Source of the DNA: Heterobilharzia americana
Taxonomy: Eukaryota > Platyhelminthes > Trematoda > Strigeidida > Schistosomatidae
NCBI GenBank assembly: GCA_944470555.2
Contig: OX104130.1
Location: 42,937,491 to 43,001,490, forward strand
DNA: 64,000 bases
Direction: 5' to 3'
The notes beneath the pieces were generated by a model. The model saw nothing but the letters and a program-made list of their open reading frames with translations, made no database searches and had not been told where the DNA came from. Shown piece by piece: positions 1-12,180 of this stretch. The first letter of the stretch is position 1. Every line of letters starts with the position of its first letter. A program made the translations under genes and the position numbers.

Positions 1-489
1 AGCATGCATGAATTACTGTGCATAACTGAAAGTAGCATATAGGAAGTATATGTCTGTTCTGATTAGATCAGTTAACAAAAGGTTCAGAATACAGAAACTA
101 GCTGTGATCCAAGATATTTTTCAAATAGTGAATAACACATCTGTTTGTTTATCATCATTACCTTTGAAGTTGAGGTGAATGAACTTTGGCTTTTTAATAA
201 CCTTGACTTCAAAACATGCCAACAAAAGTAATTAAAGCAGGATTCATTGAATTCATAAATTTCATTAGGGCTAGTTAGCTTTTTACTCCACATACATGAT
301 TCTCTATACTGTAGTGCAGTAAAGGAATACATACACACATAATAAGAAGTAAGAAGTATATTGAACATGGCAACATGGAGTGAATCATTCACATATGTCA
401 AACAGAGCGAATAGTGCAACTTCTAAAACGGCTTCTAAAGTCAAAGCATATTGATGAGAATATTTTTGAAAGCATAAAGCTGAGTCGCA

Positions 490-1660
490 TATTCCAAAGT
501 TGTATGAGCGAATCAAAATACACAATCTAGACACACCTCTTTGACCTATATTATCAGTGATCAGTTCGCCTAACTACAAGATATCTTAATGGCTATGTAA
601 AATAATGTTAGAGCCCTTACGTAAACGCTATGGGAAACATTCTGTCTCTGATACATTCTAGTTCGTCCAAAGTGTTGCTAATGTAGATGGTACTGGTAAG
701 CGCCTTGTATCATTTGATATTGTTTCCTTATTTTAAAATGTTCCGGTTATTCAAAATATCGAATTTATATGCAAAGAGACTGGTGATATACCCTTTTTAG
801 GTAGGAACTGAGAAAATTGCCACTACTGTGTATCAAAAATATTCACTTATATCGTCAGATCGACGTCCTCGTAATATGAAGCCCGTTGAAACCACATTTT
901 TCTGACTTTTTTTTCTGTAGTAAAGTCTATCTACAGAAAGCCTTAATGGTCTGGGCAATATCTCCACTTCAAGAATGTTGTTTCAATCCATTATAAAAGA
1001 AACTTAAAAGTTTATTTGACAGAAGAAAAAAATTTGCTGTGACAGTACCAGTGATTATGAAATGATAACATCGAATGATATCCTAGCTAAAAATGGCTAC
1101 TCTGAAGGCTTTATCAATAAGTATTCGGAAAGTAAGTAATGCAGAAAAGCAGTTCTCATGGCTCCAGAAACATTTGTATTTGTAAAACAGTCTTTTGAAG
1201 GAGACGATGTCTTAGAAGTAGTTAAGCGGAGGTTAAACAAGGACGTCAAAAGAACTTATTATGCAGCTAAGCCGGTACCTCTGAGCACCACAAGTCGAGT
1301 GTTGCAGCAACCAAGAAAATACATGACTTCAGTCCTCGACTGCATAAACCAATTAGAATGTACTTGTACGAGTGAATACATAGAGAGTATGGAAAGGCGT
1401 TTGTCTACTCTCATGACTGGGCATTTACCTAAATAGTTAAGGCAAGCCAAGTCAAAAATCCCGCAGAGTTAAATTACGAAACACCTAATGGATTACTGAC
1501 ATGATGCTGACACCACTGAGGACTTCCCGGTGGTCAGCAGATAGCAGAATAAAAAAATGCTTGAACTAGTTAAGGGCCGGGCCATTAGAGTTCGTAAACT
1601 GAGCCGATGTGTACAGAAAGAGATAGTTGTCACCCTGAATCCACCATGTTAGAGGTACCG
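490..1660 (+). pseudogene. Penelope-like element relic P1, RT palm deleted
   Basis: Broken reading frames on the plus strand read like a Penelope-like reverse transcriptase. A fingers segment (about 490-600) is followed by a motif-A-like VSFDIVSLF (about 690-735), then a jump to IPFLG near 790. A YRKPxWSGQY-like stretch follows at about 920-970. The longest open piece (1158-1436) holds the RNA-binding-like linker and a GIY-YIG-type nuclease remnant (YIESMERRLSTLMTGHLPK). The tail to about 1660 resembles the domain after the nuclease (AIRVRKLSRCVQKEIVVTLN). The palm with the catalytic Asp pair is missing, so it cannot be active. In the family, RT plus GIY-YIG endonuclease copy RNA into new sites. 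Recognition is from recalled family patterns; element limits are approximate. Confidence 0.75.
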
Positions 1661-2017
1661 AAGGATTTTGAACCTATTTATTTCTATTTTCAATAGTCTC
1701 GTTTTTCCATTTATTTCTTCCCATAGTTCGTACACCCACCTCCTCACTATCATTCTGCTGTAAAATCACGTCCTATTGAACTTCTCCGCCCAATAGTCAA
1801 ATGACTTATCTCCATCGTCACTATCATTGTTATCCCCCAACCATCACTGTACTCTCCTTCAGTTTTACACTGTCACCAATATTCCTTTGTTGAAGTTCAT
1901 TTATCTTGTTTCAAAACAACGTAACTTTTAATCTTTTCAGTGTTCGCAATTCCTATTGTGACATCAAAAATAAGGTATTCAGCAAAGAGGTTGAATTTAT
2001 TGTTGAGCTGCATATTC

Positions 2018-2074
<57 letters not shown>

Positions 2075-2559
2075 AAAGACTGCAATTAGTGAAGATTTAA
2101 CTCAAATAATGGTGGTTATAGTAACAATGTTGCTAGTTGATGATGTAAAGGTTGCGCAATATTTTTAACCCATTTATAAGGAGCATAGAGATTAAAAAGT
2201 AGAAAAACGTGGTAGAGTTTATAAGCGATCAAAGCATTAGGTAATGTGAGTGAGACAAGTTAATTGGAGTAAATTGAAAATATTTTGTTAAAAGTTGCAA
2301 TTATCAGGAAGATCAAAAGAAACAGCGAAGCAAACAATTAAATATAAAAGGTAATAATGACGATATAAGAGTACAAAGACTATTCTGACAAAAAATGGGC
2401 GGTTGATAAAGCAAAAAAAGGACGAAGCAAACCAAGATCAAAACGACTTAAGGCCAAGGTAGAGACAAAAACTGTACATACTTCTTTTGCACATAACATT
2501 CAGGCTTCAGTTCATAAATAACCAAGGTCTCTGTTGTTTTTAAGAAGCTGGACATGGAG
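1661..2559. other. AT-rich spacer with TA microsatellite
   Basis: No supportable gene. A short C/T-rich stretch (about 1730-1880) may be the 3' tail of the preceding element. The rest is low-complexity AT-rich DNA around the TA tract listed separately. Confidence 0.5.
2021..2071. repeat. (TA)n microsatellite
   Basis: About 25 uninterrupted TA units. Apparent reading frames across it (Tyr-Ile repeats) are low-complexity artefacts. Confidence 0.97.
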
Positions 2560-2791
2560 GAAACCTTAGGTGCTTGAGCGAATCTGACAGACAACCTTAA
2601 AACCATTTTTTGGGCACTCCGAATGGTTGAAACCGATTAAACGTCCAAGGATAAAACTTCTTATGGATTTTCACCCTTGTTTATGCATCTGAAATTTAAA
2701 GGTGATGCTGCATGAGATATCCTGAAAAATCGCCTTTCGAAATCAATAAATAAGTAGGACTTTTTTTCTCAGTCAAACTTCATTTGATCTT
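2560..2791 (+). pseudogene. Penelope-like relic P2, upstream half
   Basis: The plus strand translates as a decayed PLE linker: a GDAA-DILKNRLSKSINK-like piece at about 2701-2750, then LFFSVKLHLIF. The frame runs into the left target duplication of RTE copy 1 and resumes at 5850 in the same frame. The two parts therefore belong to one older element split by a later insertion. Stops are present. The upstream limit is uncertain. Confidence 0.7.
2782..2791. repeat. Target-site duplication, left, RTE copy 1
   Basis: ATTTGATCTT here and again at 5850-5859 flanks RTE copy 1. Removing the insert and one duplicate restores a continuous reading register in the surrounding PLE relic, which independently supports the boundary. 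Confidence 0.85.
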
Positions 2792-3847
2792 CATTATTAT
2801 TTATTTTTCCTTGGGTTCCTAGTGGAACAAAGGGCTTCATTAGCACGCATCCATTCCAATATCTTCTCCGCAATCCTTCCAACTCGGTATCACGACTGCC
2901 CACAAGCTTCCATTTCTTCCTCACATATACTCCTCCATGTCACCCTCGCCTTGGACGCTCAAATCGTTGTTTCCCATCTGGATTACTCTCGGTGGCCTGA
3001 TCTGAGGCGTGATGTCTCCAGTCGGCCTTCTCGCTGTATGCCCAATCCAATTCATCTCCACTTTCTTCTGCATATTTGTTGAGCGATAGCTTCTTGGTTG
3101 GTTCCTTGCCACTGTAAGTTCCTTGTTCCTCATTCTTATTATTCTGGCCTTCTGATCTCATCTTCAGTATCGAGCGAGAGTAGGCAGTTGTTGATGAATG
3201 TCTGTAGTTTGTTAGAAATGCTTTTCGTGATGTACCAAGTTTCTGAACCATGTAGCAGCACTGACTTGACTGAATTCGTGTTGAAAATCCGGATCTTGTT
3301 CTTTGTGCTAACTGCAGTGCAGTAAATATCAAATTAGTGATAGCCTGTCTTACTTTTCCGATCCCGGCTTTGATACCCTCATGTGTACCTGTAGCGCATG
3401 TGGTTGAAAAGATGCAGCTTATATAGGTGAAAGGGACAACTTCTTTTAGGTTTCTCCCGTTAATGATGACGGGTGCTTGTTGTTGATGCTGTTGCTGGTT
3501 GTGCGTCCTTATCACCTCTTTCTTCCCTACGTTCACTTGAAGTTCTGTCTTCGCTGCTTCTTCTGTCAACTTGTTAGTTTTCACCGGTAGATCTTCGAGT
3601 TATTCCTAAAAGACATTAGACATAATTCATCATAGGCGAAATCCAAATCTTCTCTTGAAGTCTTTTCATCGGTCAAGCAGCGTATGCCCCTCTTCTCACT
3701 CCTCACGGTTTGCTGCATGATCCAGTCCAGTCTAGTCGACCACACTCACGAAGATCGTGGGTGATACTAGATGGCAAGCTTGTCTTAATCCCGTCTTCAC
3801 TTCAGAGGCGTCGCTGAGCTATCCATTGTGGATCACTTAGCATGTGG

Positions 3848-3865
3848 CATCATCATCATCATCAT
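3848..3865. repeat. (ATC)n inside RTE copy 1
   Basis: Six triplet units at the position where copies 2 and 3 carry about 18 and 11 units, so this microsatellite belongs to the element and changes length. Confidence 0.9.
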
Positions 3866-4437
3866 ATAACTGTTGAATAAGGTTGATAAGGATTTGTGGC
3901 ACTAAAACCGTAGTGTTGAAGCAGCTGCCTGCCAAATTGCTTCTCGGTCAACGCTATCTAAGGCCTATTCAACGTCGATGAAGTTGAGGTAAAGCTGCAG
4001 TTGACTGCAATTCTATGCTCTGTTCTACGATGATGCGTAGTGCTGCAATTTGATCTCCACATGATTTGTAATTCCTGAAGCCAGTCCTGGCGTTCCTGAT
4101 GGTATTTCCGGACCCATGGAAGGGGCTGGTGGTGGCGGTAGATTCGAGAGTTTTTTGAAGTGGTCAGCTCATCACTTCCTTCCTTTCTCCTCTTTGGTAA
4201 CTAAATTTCCTTCACTATCCTTCTCCGGTCTCATCTGCGTTGATATTTTCCCGGGTAGTAAACTGGTTATTTGATTTTGTGTTGTCAGGTCTCTCTTATC
4301 AGCCTGCAGCCTGTTCCGCCTCACTTGCCAGTGTGTCGTAGAAGTGTTTTTTGCGTTTGCGTGCAATCCTCCTTACTTCTTTTTTTAGCGTGGTGCTTTG
4401 TAGTTTGTGTTCAGTTCCTCTTTTCGTTGTTCATCCC

Positions 4438-4462
4438 TGCACTGCACTGCACTGCACTGCAT
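4438..4462. repeat. Pentamer (CTGCA)5 in RTE copy 1
   Basis: Five pentamer units, the same number as copy 2 (18647-18671). Copy 3 has about three, one of them mutated, near 41328-41346. Confidence 0.9.
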
Positions 4463-4859
4463 TGGTTCATCTTCTTCTTCACCATTTCCTCTCCTCTCCT
4501 CTATCAGCTTCCATGTGTCCATCAAGATTCATTCCTTGTCTTGTTTCTGCTTCCTTCCTAATAAGGTTATCTAGGTTTTTTCCACATCTCTGTCAAACAG
4601 TTCCAGTGTTCTTCCAAACAGGTTTCCTCAGTGATCTTGCTCAATATCTCCCATTTTGTCCTGATGTCTAACTGACCTGAAGATTTTCCATGTAGTTTCA
4701 TCCTTCAGTTTCCTATCGTGGTGTTCAACTTGAACTGTGTTCTATCACCAACAGCTTCCATGAAGGCTTTCAACTTGATTTTGAAGGTAGGTTCCTTCAA
4801 CTAGATAGTGAGTGGTGTGAACCAACATCTGCTCCTCTCTTCATCTTGTTTGTGTCCAG

Positions 4860-5585
4860 TCAGCTGCCTCTCCACTTTCTGCACATTGAGATGAGATCGA
4901 TCTGATTTTTAGTGTGGTGTGTCCATCTGGTGAAGTCAGATCCATATCGCTGCCTTGTGAATATCCTTGTGTTTGTACACAATGCCTCACCTCCAATCAC
5001 AGAATCGTTGAATGCGCAGAAATCGGCAAACAGTTTTCCGTTCTCATGCATTTCGTGGTATGCTATTTGACTCGTGATCGGTTCTCTTCCAGTGTTGTCT
5101 GCTCCCAGTTTGGCATTCATGTCACCCCAACCATTGGAATTTTGATGTCGCCAACTGGGCTGGGGTCTTGTCCAGTACTGATTGCAGTTGTCTGTAGAAT
5201 TCCTCCTCCTACTCCTTCCTTCTCTTCATCCTCATTTTTTGTTGCTGCGTAGCATTGGATGATTGTGACTTTCCTCCCTTTCGAGTTGAATCCATCCTGC
5301 TGTCATGATCCTCATCCGTGGGAAGACTGGTTCCCACTGCATGAGCCTTCGGTGTTCTTCAAGAAATCATGATCACCACTCCCTCACTGAGCTCGTGGAT
5401 GTCGTCTGAGTGACAATATCATCGGAGTAGATTATCCACTCTCCAGCTGACAGTTTGGAGAGGTGACTTCCATTCCATCTGCTTTCGCAGATTCCTAGCA
5501 CTTGTATGCAATACCTTCCCATTTCTTTTTCAATCTTGGTAGCCTTGCCAGCCAGCCATCTTCGAACATTGTGTGGACCTTCCAT
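4860..5585 (-). pseudogene. RTE copy 1 endonuclease remnant
   Basis: Two reading-frame blocks on the minus strand form the N-terminal AP-like endonuclease of the RTE polyprotein. The first (5373-5585) contains VLGICESRWNGSHLSKLSAGE, the family's early acidic motif region. The second (4860-5120) begins at MNAKLG, preceded by Gly-Asp, and contains ENGKLFADFCAFND and TKNQIDLIS. A frameshifted stretch joins them. The sequence is almost identical to copy 2, so the copies share the same breaks. Known family role: nicking target DNA to prime reverse transcription. Not functional here. Confidence 0.8.
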
Positions 5586-5849
5586 GTCCCCATGTTTACT
5601 CTCGCTTTCATTGAGAGAGAGAATCTACATCGGCCGACTGGCTTCCTGAAGGCTTTCACCAACCGGTGTCATTTTGTCATTCCGATTCCAGGTAGGAATG
5701 TTTGTTTTTATTTTTTATGTTTTCCTTGTGCTTTGAAGTTTCATTTGAGACTGGATTGGTTTTACGTGGTGTGGCTGTTAGCTCTCTGCCCAACCTTCCC
5801 TCTTTACCTGAGCTAGTAACTGGTGAACTAGTTAACCAAGCGAGGTTTT

Positions 5850-5859
5850 ATTTGATCTT
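5850..5859. repeat. Target-site duplication, right, RTE copy 1
   Basis: Second copy of ATTTGATCTT; see 2782-2791. Confidence 0.85.
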
Positions 5860-6085
5860 TACCGGTAGTAGATTGTTCTTCGTTTGTATAAAAGACAACA
5901 TCCCTCGACAGGCTGCATCTATGTATATTTACCAGTTCACCTGCTCCTCTGCAGCCGTAGTCAGAGATTGTTCTCAACACGTATACGAGGACATATTCTC
6001 GCCTGGTTTTATAAGCTTATTTTCATTCACTGGTCACGTGTTTAGAAAAAATTCAGTGAAACTGTTTAACTTCAGATGCTAGGAG
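5850..6085 (+). pseudogene. Penelope-like relic P2, downstream half
   Basis: In the frame continuing from 2791 the sequence reads TGSRLFFVCIKDNIPRQAAS and then MYIYQFTCSSAAVV. This matches the linker and the start of the GIY-YIG domain in Penelope-like proteins (usual form: CIYQFTCxC followed by YIGRT). It decays after about 5990 and the frame ends at 6080. It belongs with 2560-2791. Confidence 0.75.
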
Positions 6086-9000
6086 CTGAAAAAATAGATA
6101 TGCTATTAGATACTGTCTTTGATTTCATGTAGAGGTGATTGACTGGGTAAGAAAGTCAAGTTGTAACGCAGAACAAATTCTAACGTTTCCACTAATCAAC
6201 TAACCGAATTGTGCTACTATGAGATAAGCATAGAAAGCAACAGTTATTTAGTTTCCTGTATGAGCCATAAATAAAAGGCAGAGGATATAACTGAGGCTTA
6301 AGCTTGCTGTGAATAAAATAATCAATCAAACCCTTCTCTATGTCCTGCAAGTTATTTCTTTTTTCCTATTCTTATGATTTTTTGAATAAAAGTCTTTGAC
6401 AAGAAAATGTGGTCAAAACAAACTCTTTTTCTATTTGATACAAATTCCCCAATGTTGTCAGTGGACTAGCCTAGTGGACAGCATATCAAACTAAACTGCT
6501 TCTAAAGAAGCAAACAAATCATCTTTTTGAGACTAGAAGTTAAGTAATACTGCAGGTTAACAAGTGCAGTTCCAAGAGTTGAAAGACATTCACTTGTAAC
6601 TTTTACTGCAATCCAGTAATGCTTAGAAGTGGCATAGCAGTGAGGAAAATACATGACTTAACCTCATATTTGGTGACTGGTAAGTGTGGCAACCCCTAAG
6701 CTGCATTTGCTTACCATTCAGACGGTCCCCATTGATTGTTTATTCAGAAGTAGGAAATGAACTGCTGCTCACCTCTAGCCTTTAGATCAACCAGTCTTAT
6801 AAAAGTGTCATTCCCTCTTGATAGGTGTGTAAACCATAATTATTAGAACATTTTCAATTGTTACGTCTCATAAATCATTAATATGCCAAAAGTAAAACTT
6901 TAATGCAAAGTTTACACACAATGATAAATTTTTATTTGGGTATTATTTCGAGCAAAATAACTGCCGGTGATCACACCAACAGCTGGAATATTTTAGCAAT
7001 ATTTATCTCATTAAAAATCTATAAAATATTTACGTGTAACACATTAATCCATTCCACAATGCAGAAACGTTTCATTGATAAACATTACAAAAATATTTAT
7101 TTGCCTGATGCTTCACCATCTTGTGTCTGTACAGTATTTAATTGTTTTGATAAATTCACGTGAAAATTATGATAGACACTGACAAATATCCCGAAAAGAT
7201 GGCATCAACACTAAGATTTTGTGCTTATGGTCTCAAAGCCTGCTTACGTTTAAACTAACTAGGAGTATTTTCTTTACATTGTTAAATTCTCTGAGATGAA
7301 TTTAACAGTTATCTGGTCAGACATCGATAGCAACAGACTATTGGTGATTGGTGATAGACTATTGCTGATTTAATTTGCTCTATTGTTGTAATTTCTAATG
7401 ACTTTTCTAGCAAATCGTTTTTGTAGTCTTCAACCGAATGGATGACTAATCTCATCCGGAACAATATATATATACGGTTAAGCAAAGAATAATTCAGTAC
7501 ATTATTTAAACAGGATATGATTCAACTTTTAACTACTATCGTCTTGTTTTCAGCCGGAAATGCCTGGGCACGTATCTTTATTTTAAACAGAACAATGAAT
7601 AGAGTTGAGGATACAAATATTTTTTTCAATTCACTGCTTACCATGAGATATAGCGGAAAAGCGATGGGACAAAATTATTTTCTGAATTATGAATTGACAG
7701 TACTTTATAGCACACCATAATTTTATTTCTAATCACTATCATTAGCTTGAAAAGATCACGCAGTCTATAACTTAGTTAAGGTTAATTTTTGAAGTTGTTG
7801 TGGAATCAGTTCTCTGATTGCATTTTATTCAAGTTTACAAAGATTCAAATACCACTGGCATGTAAGTCAATGTTTATACTGTTACCAACGATAAAAAGTA
7901 GTTAGCAGTTGCATCCATGACACATATTTCATACCATTCGGCAGTATGCAGTTGCATCCCTGTGAAGGATATCATTTCCACAGAGGCTCAGACACAGCAT
8001 AGTTAGAAAGTAATTCAAAGAATGTGACCGATTAAAGCCAAGTGATTAGTATGTCAGCTAGATAGTTAATGAGGTTGCAGGTTTAGTTTCACTTTTATTT
8101 TATAGTGAATGCAGTTATAATATGAGTTTTGACCGTTGTGTTCAGATGTTATATGAGGCCGATTTGCTCATTGGAAGTTGTTCAACTAAGTTCGTAATCA
8201 ATTTTTCTTTTACAGATAGCTTTTCGTCTGCTGATATACCAACTTTCAGTTTAGAACCTTCGTAATGCCATGTCTTTTAACTTCTACTAATATCCAAGCA
8301 AATGTTATCAGAAACCCCATAACATAAAGTATTTAGGCCTAATATGCGAAGCATGATGGTTGTGTACTCAATAGTATACTGAACTATCTCACATGCATAA
8401 ATAGTAAACCAGTGTTACTCATAAATGCGATTCATCGACTAGAAAACATATGATTTAAACATAGACAAATCATAAAGGTGCATTGCCTGTGTAAGCTTAA
8501 ACACAAAAAGGATTCATTTCTCAATGAAATGCAAAATACCAACTTTAGTTGAATGATCTCTAACAGTTTATCATTGTCCTCTTAAATTTTTCAAATCCTT
8601 TGTCGAAAACCCATAAGCTTCGTTGAAAATCAACTTATTTTTTCATAGTTCTTTGAGTTCTTGTTATGGAAATAAACCTGCATTTTTATATTGCGTATCG
8701 TGACAATAATTAGCAATATATCTATCATATTATAATACTTTGGGTGCGAGTAATGAATATTTTGTAGGGAAAAACATTTGAGGGAAAATTTCACCTCATT
8801 CAGTTGATAATAAAAGTATTCATGTTGATTTTAATACACTTGTTTTAGATCCTGGTGTGTACAGTATAACTTTCAAAAGAGTACTGGATATTTTAAAATA
8901 ATCGCATCGAAGGTATTAGGAATAAATTTCTTTTCAATCACTCATAATAAATTGGTAAAGTACATGTGATCAAATATACACATTTAGGATTTGTGCCACA

Positions 9001-9514
9001 AAATACTAAACTCAGTAAAAAATTGGACAAGTTGTCATCTGCATAGGACGATAAAAACTGTGACTATACGGAATAAACCTATCTTCTTAACCTCCTTTAT
9101 CGTCAGGAAAAGACTTATTATCAAAGAAATAGTGCGATTGACCTGGAATTCTGTACATTATAAGTACAAACTCTAGAGACTTCGAGTTTCACAAATGATG
9201 AACAAAAACAGATTCCACTGATATGAAGTCAATCCTGGTACCATTAGTTAAGTGACTTTGAAAAATGAAATTGAAATAGCCTGAAGAAGACTAGGATAGT
9301 GTTATTCTACCAGAAGAAGGAATAACAACCGTTGTGTTAGGCTGGAAGAAATACATAAAAAGGCGAGAAACCCTCAAGAAGAAACAACGTGTAGAGAACT
9401 AGGAACAAACAAACTTTGAGGTAAAGAAAACCAGTAAAACGCTTTGGAAAAGCGTTGAATCAATCAGACCCATACTCCCACGACTCTATGAAAGACCTTA
9501 AATTTACAAACTAA
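6086..9514. other. AT-rich intergenic DNA, no gene seen
   Basis: Only short, unconvincing frames. At about 8028-8090 a stretch has the look of a worn tRNA-like SINE head (a box-B-like GGTTTAGTTTC at about 8080-8090), but it is too decayed to call. Nothing else is supported. Confidence 0.4.
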
Positions 9515-10385
9515 ATGTTCCTTTTCCGTCAACTGTTTCTTTTTGTTAAACTCTTGTACACAATTTATCAAAGAACTTAGCCAAAAATCTGAGCGATCTA
9601 ATCAAGAAATCAGATGCTAAACGAACTTGGTTACAGAGATTTTAGATGAAACCAAAGAAATTAAAACATGTGAATATGAAAGAATGATGCCATTTAATGT
9701 TGACGCCCATTTTATCTACATTGTTGAAGTTTCAAGAGAAGCTACTCTGAACATGCTTCAGAATGATGACTGAGTACAAGCTGATATTAACATTACCACA
9801 CAAGAATTGATTTATCTAATGGATTCACTTTCATCTACCTACTCTCTGTTCAATGTAGATATAAATGAATAAATCAAAGGAATACTTCTGGTATCAGTGT
9901 TCTAATGAATTTCTTCATGCCCGGTAATGAATTGACTGGAGTTGACAAACCTGCCAATCATCGTGACGAAATTGTGAATACTGTATGTGGAGGACATACT
10001 TATCATCCCTAATGAAAATTACTTTGAATTTACCCAAACAACTCAAAGATACTATCAAAGCAATTGAGTTTGATAAAGAAAAAGAAAATAATTGACAACT
10101 GACGTTCTAAGATATCTTGATTACGAACACTGGAGGTGAAAATCTCCAATCTCAAGAGCTCAAAAAACAGTTTATAGACACCGTATTCTAAATCCTATCA
10201 GCAGTAATCCAGTTTTTCACAAGTAAGGCCACGTAACAAAATTATTTATGTAAGCAGGGAGAAAAAGAAGATGCTATAAAGTTTCTAACTAAGTATCACC
10301 CCGCAGAATTTTATCAAGAGATGTTTTTCTGAACGATTGAAACCAAAATTGGCTTGTAAAAAATAACAGGGTAACCGTTTTCCTG
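9515..10385 (+). pseudogene. Penelope-like RT relic P3
   Basis: A decayed reverse transcriptase in broken plus-strand frames. NLSKNLAKNLSDLIKKSD is the pre-palm region (about 9556-9615). MPFNVDAHFIYIVEVSREATL is motif A, normally FDVKALFTSI (about 9690-9750). ELIYLMDSLSSTYSLF, then IKGILLVSVF, is motif B, normally GTPMGSP (about 9805-9905). LYVEDILIIPNENYFEF is motif C, normally YVDD (about 9980-10035). A piece resembling NFIKRC lies near 10310-10330. Many stops and small indels; the catalytic YVDD reads YVED. A different, older PLE subtype than P4, inferred from its motifs. Confidence 0.7.
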
Positions 10386-12180
10386 CTTACCAAGCTTTTC
10401 ACGGAAGTGGGAGCCAAATGGTTACTGATCTTGCAGTATCACGTAAAGCAGGTAAGTCTGTATGGCATAACTTGTGCGAACCAAACAGAAAAGTAAAACA
10501 TTATCAAACATCGACAGAACGAAGTGGGTAGACAATGGCTTTTCGAGAGTTTTAAGCTTGATTAAAACTAAAGTACTTGAAAAAGCACTAAACTCTAACG
10601 TAACAATACGTAACCTGAAACCCGAAAGTGTTGTACCTAGCAAAGAAGTGGTATTAGGCTCTGTGGAGGCTGCAACTAAGTTGGAGCACAGTTTGCATAA
10701 GCACTGAAAAAACAAAATGAGGCACAACAAGATTTAAGGAAACTAGAAAATTCAGCTTTGAATAATCTACGAAATGACAAAAAAAATATAGTAACTGCTA
10801 AATCTGGTAAAGGTGATTCAACAGGAGTTATGGACAGATTGGATTATCACAACAAAATCAAAGAATACATCAGAATAGGACCATATTAAGAGATTAAGAA
10901 ACCTGCAGACATTGTCACGTATAAAATTAGGAAGTATATGCTCGATCTGATACCCCGACTAAAACCATCTGTAGGTGATTCTAAACAGGTTAATTGAATT
11001 CCAAATAATCTAGGGAGAGTTTATGGTACTATTAAGGTTCAAAACCCAGGTTATCCCATTATACAGACAGTTGACTTCCAAAATACCCCTAAATATAGAA
11101 TATCAAAGTACTTGGCATCAATATTATGTTGTATTGGGAATCGTTCAAATTTTAGACTACTTACTTTTTACAAGTCATATCAGTAAGACTCAATGACCAA
11201 CACGTAGAAGAGGACAAAAAGGTGGTCAGTTCGATGTAACAAGTGTTTCTACTAAAATCTCAATTAATATAACACTGAAGGCAACCAGAAATAAACTAAG
11301 TATTGGCTCAGAACTTATAGAAACAAGATATCTGTTGATAAGATCATATTCAGCTTATAGTTGTTCGTGATCTCCACAGTCTTCAAGTTTCAGTAGGAAA
11401 TTTTTAGACAAACAGAAGAAGTAGTAATCGGATCATCAATATCTCCAATCGTAGCAGATGTATTTGTAGATAGCTAGGAAAACATGGCCTTACGAAAGTT
11501 TATTCCTGTGCCTAAGATATGGTGGTGATATGTGGTTGGCAAATTTACCGGGTTAAAATCGGAACATATTGACAGTTTCCTCAAGCATATAAACTCCATA
11601 GCAGACTCAACCCAACTCACTTATGAGGTAAGAAATGAACAAGGAGAATTACCCGTGTTGTATTGTCAAGTAAAACAAAAAACGGAGGCCCGTGGTCTGA
11701 ATACATCCGTCTATAGGGAACCGACACATTCTAGTAGGTATCCAGGTCATCTCATTCAGCGTTAGTTAAGACAGGTTTAGTAAAGTATCTAAATGATGAA
11801 GCTAAAAAACTCACAAGGCAGTGTACGGATTAAAACAAGGAAATCCATAAAAACACGTTTGAAGAGAAATGATAACAGTAATATGAAAACGAATTATAGT
11901 AACAGCATAAAGAGAAATAAGTTCAAAGGCTCCGCCAAGTTACCATACAAGAAAGGAGCATCAAAAACTTTACGTAAGGTTATCAACAAAGTTGGATTCA
12001 AGGTGGCATTTAAGTCAACTAATTCACTCAGAGACAAGCTTCATCCGCCTAGGGATCCGATAAATCCAATTAAGCAAAATAATCTAATCTACCAAATCCT
12101 ATGCAATGACTAAAAGCTTGGACACCAGGTTAAAATAGCCAGTTAGGGTTACTGAGATTAGTAGAACATAAGAATTTAGT
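10386..12180 (+). pseudogene. Penelope-like element relic P4, near full length
   Basis: Plus-strand frames in the order of a Penelope-like protein. An N-terminal domain (10474-10707) reads VLEKALNSNVTIRNLKPESVV. A block at 10775-10890 reads like the NTP-handling finger (normally DKGRATVVMDR; here GKGDSTGVMDR). A motif-B-like GSSISPIVADVF follows at about 11430-11475. The open piece 11532-11765 contains GELPVLYCQV and TSVYREPTHSSRYPGHL. The piece 11793-12113 contains LPYKKGASKTLRKVINKVG, a linker, and IYQILCND, the start of the GIY-YIG domain. The rest of the nuclease is lost after about 12113. Stops and frameshifts throughout. Probably an independent insertion beside P3 and P5. Confidence 0.85.

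Larger units (their letters stand above)
2792..5849 (-). mobile_element. RTE-type non-LTR retrotransposon, copy 1
   Basis: A near full-length but broken RTE-clade LINE read right to left. The 5' end is near 5847 (ending CGAGG on the plus strand). AP-endonuclease pieces lie at about 4860-5585, including a GDMNAKLGADNTGRE motif and NQIDLI. RT fingers, palm and thumb remnants run from about 4150 down to 3400, and the C-terminal domain (MQKKVEMNWIGHT) is near 3070. The short A/T tail at 2792-2815 is typical of RTE 3' ends. About 370 bp of RT sequence present in copy 2 are missing at a junction near 4080-4095. The palm motif C reads FAYD instead of FADD, so a catalytic Asp is lost. The element shares an in-frame TAG (complement of 3965-3967) with copies 2 and 3. 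Inactive. Confidence 0.9.

Noticed and set aside
1897..2085. Frame with long Tyr-Ile run
   Set aside because: Translation of the TA microsatellite; the same applies to 16575-16883.
4914..5252. 112-residue frame repeated at 17856-18194
   Set aside because: Antisense shadow of the MNAKLG endonuclease frame in RTE copies 1 and 2.
5502..5816. 104-residue frame, identical to one at 17292-17606 on the other strand
   Set aside because: It is antisense to the RTE endonuclease region; the identity reflects the conserved repeat copy, not a gene pair.
8028..8090. tRNA-like segment with a box-B-like word
   Set aside because: No cloverleaf can be drawn with confidence; at best a decayed SINE head.
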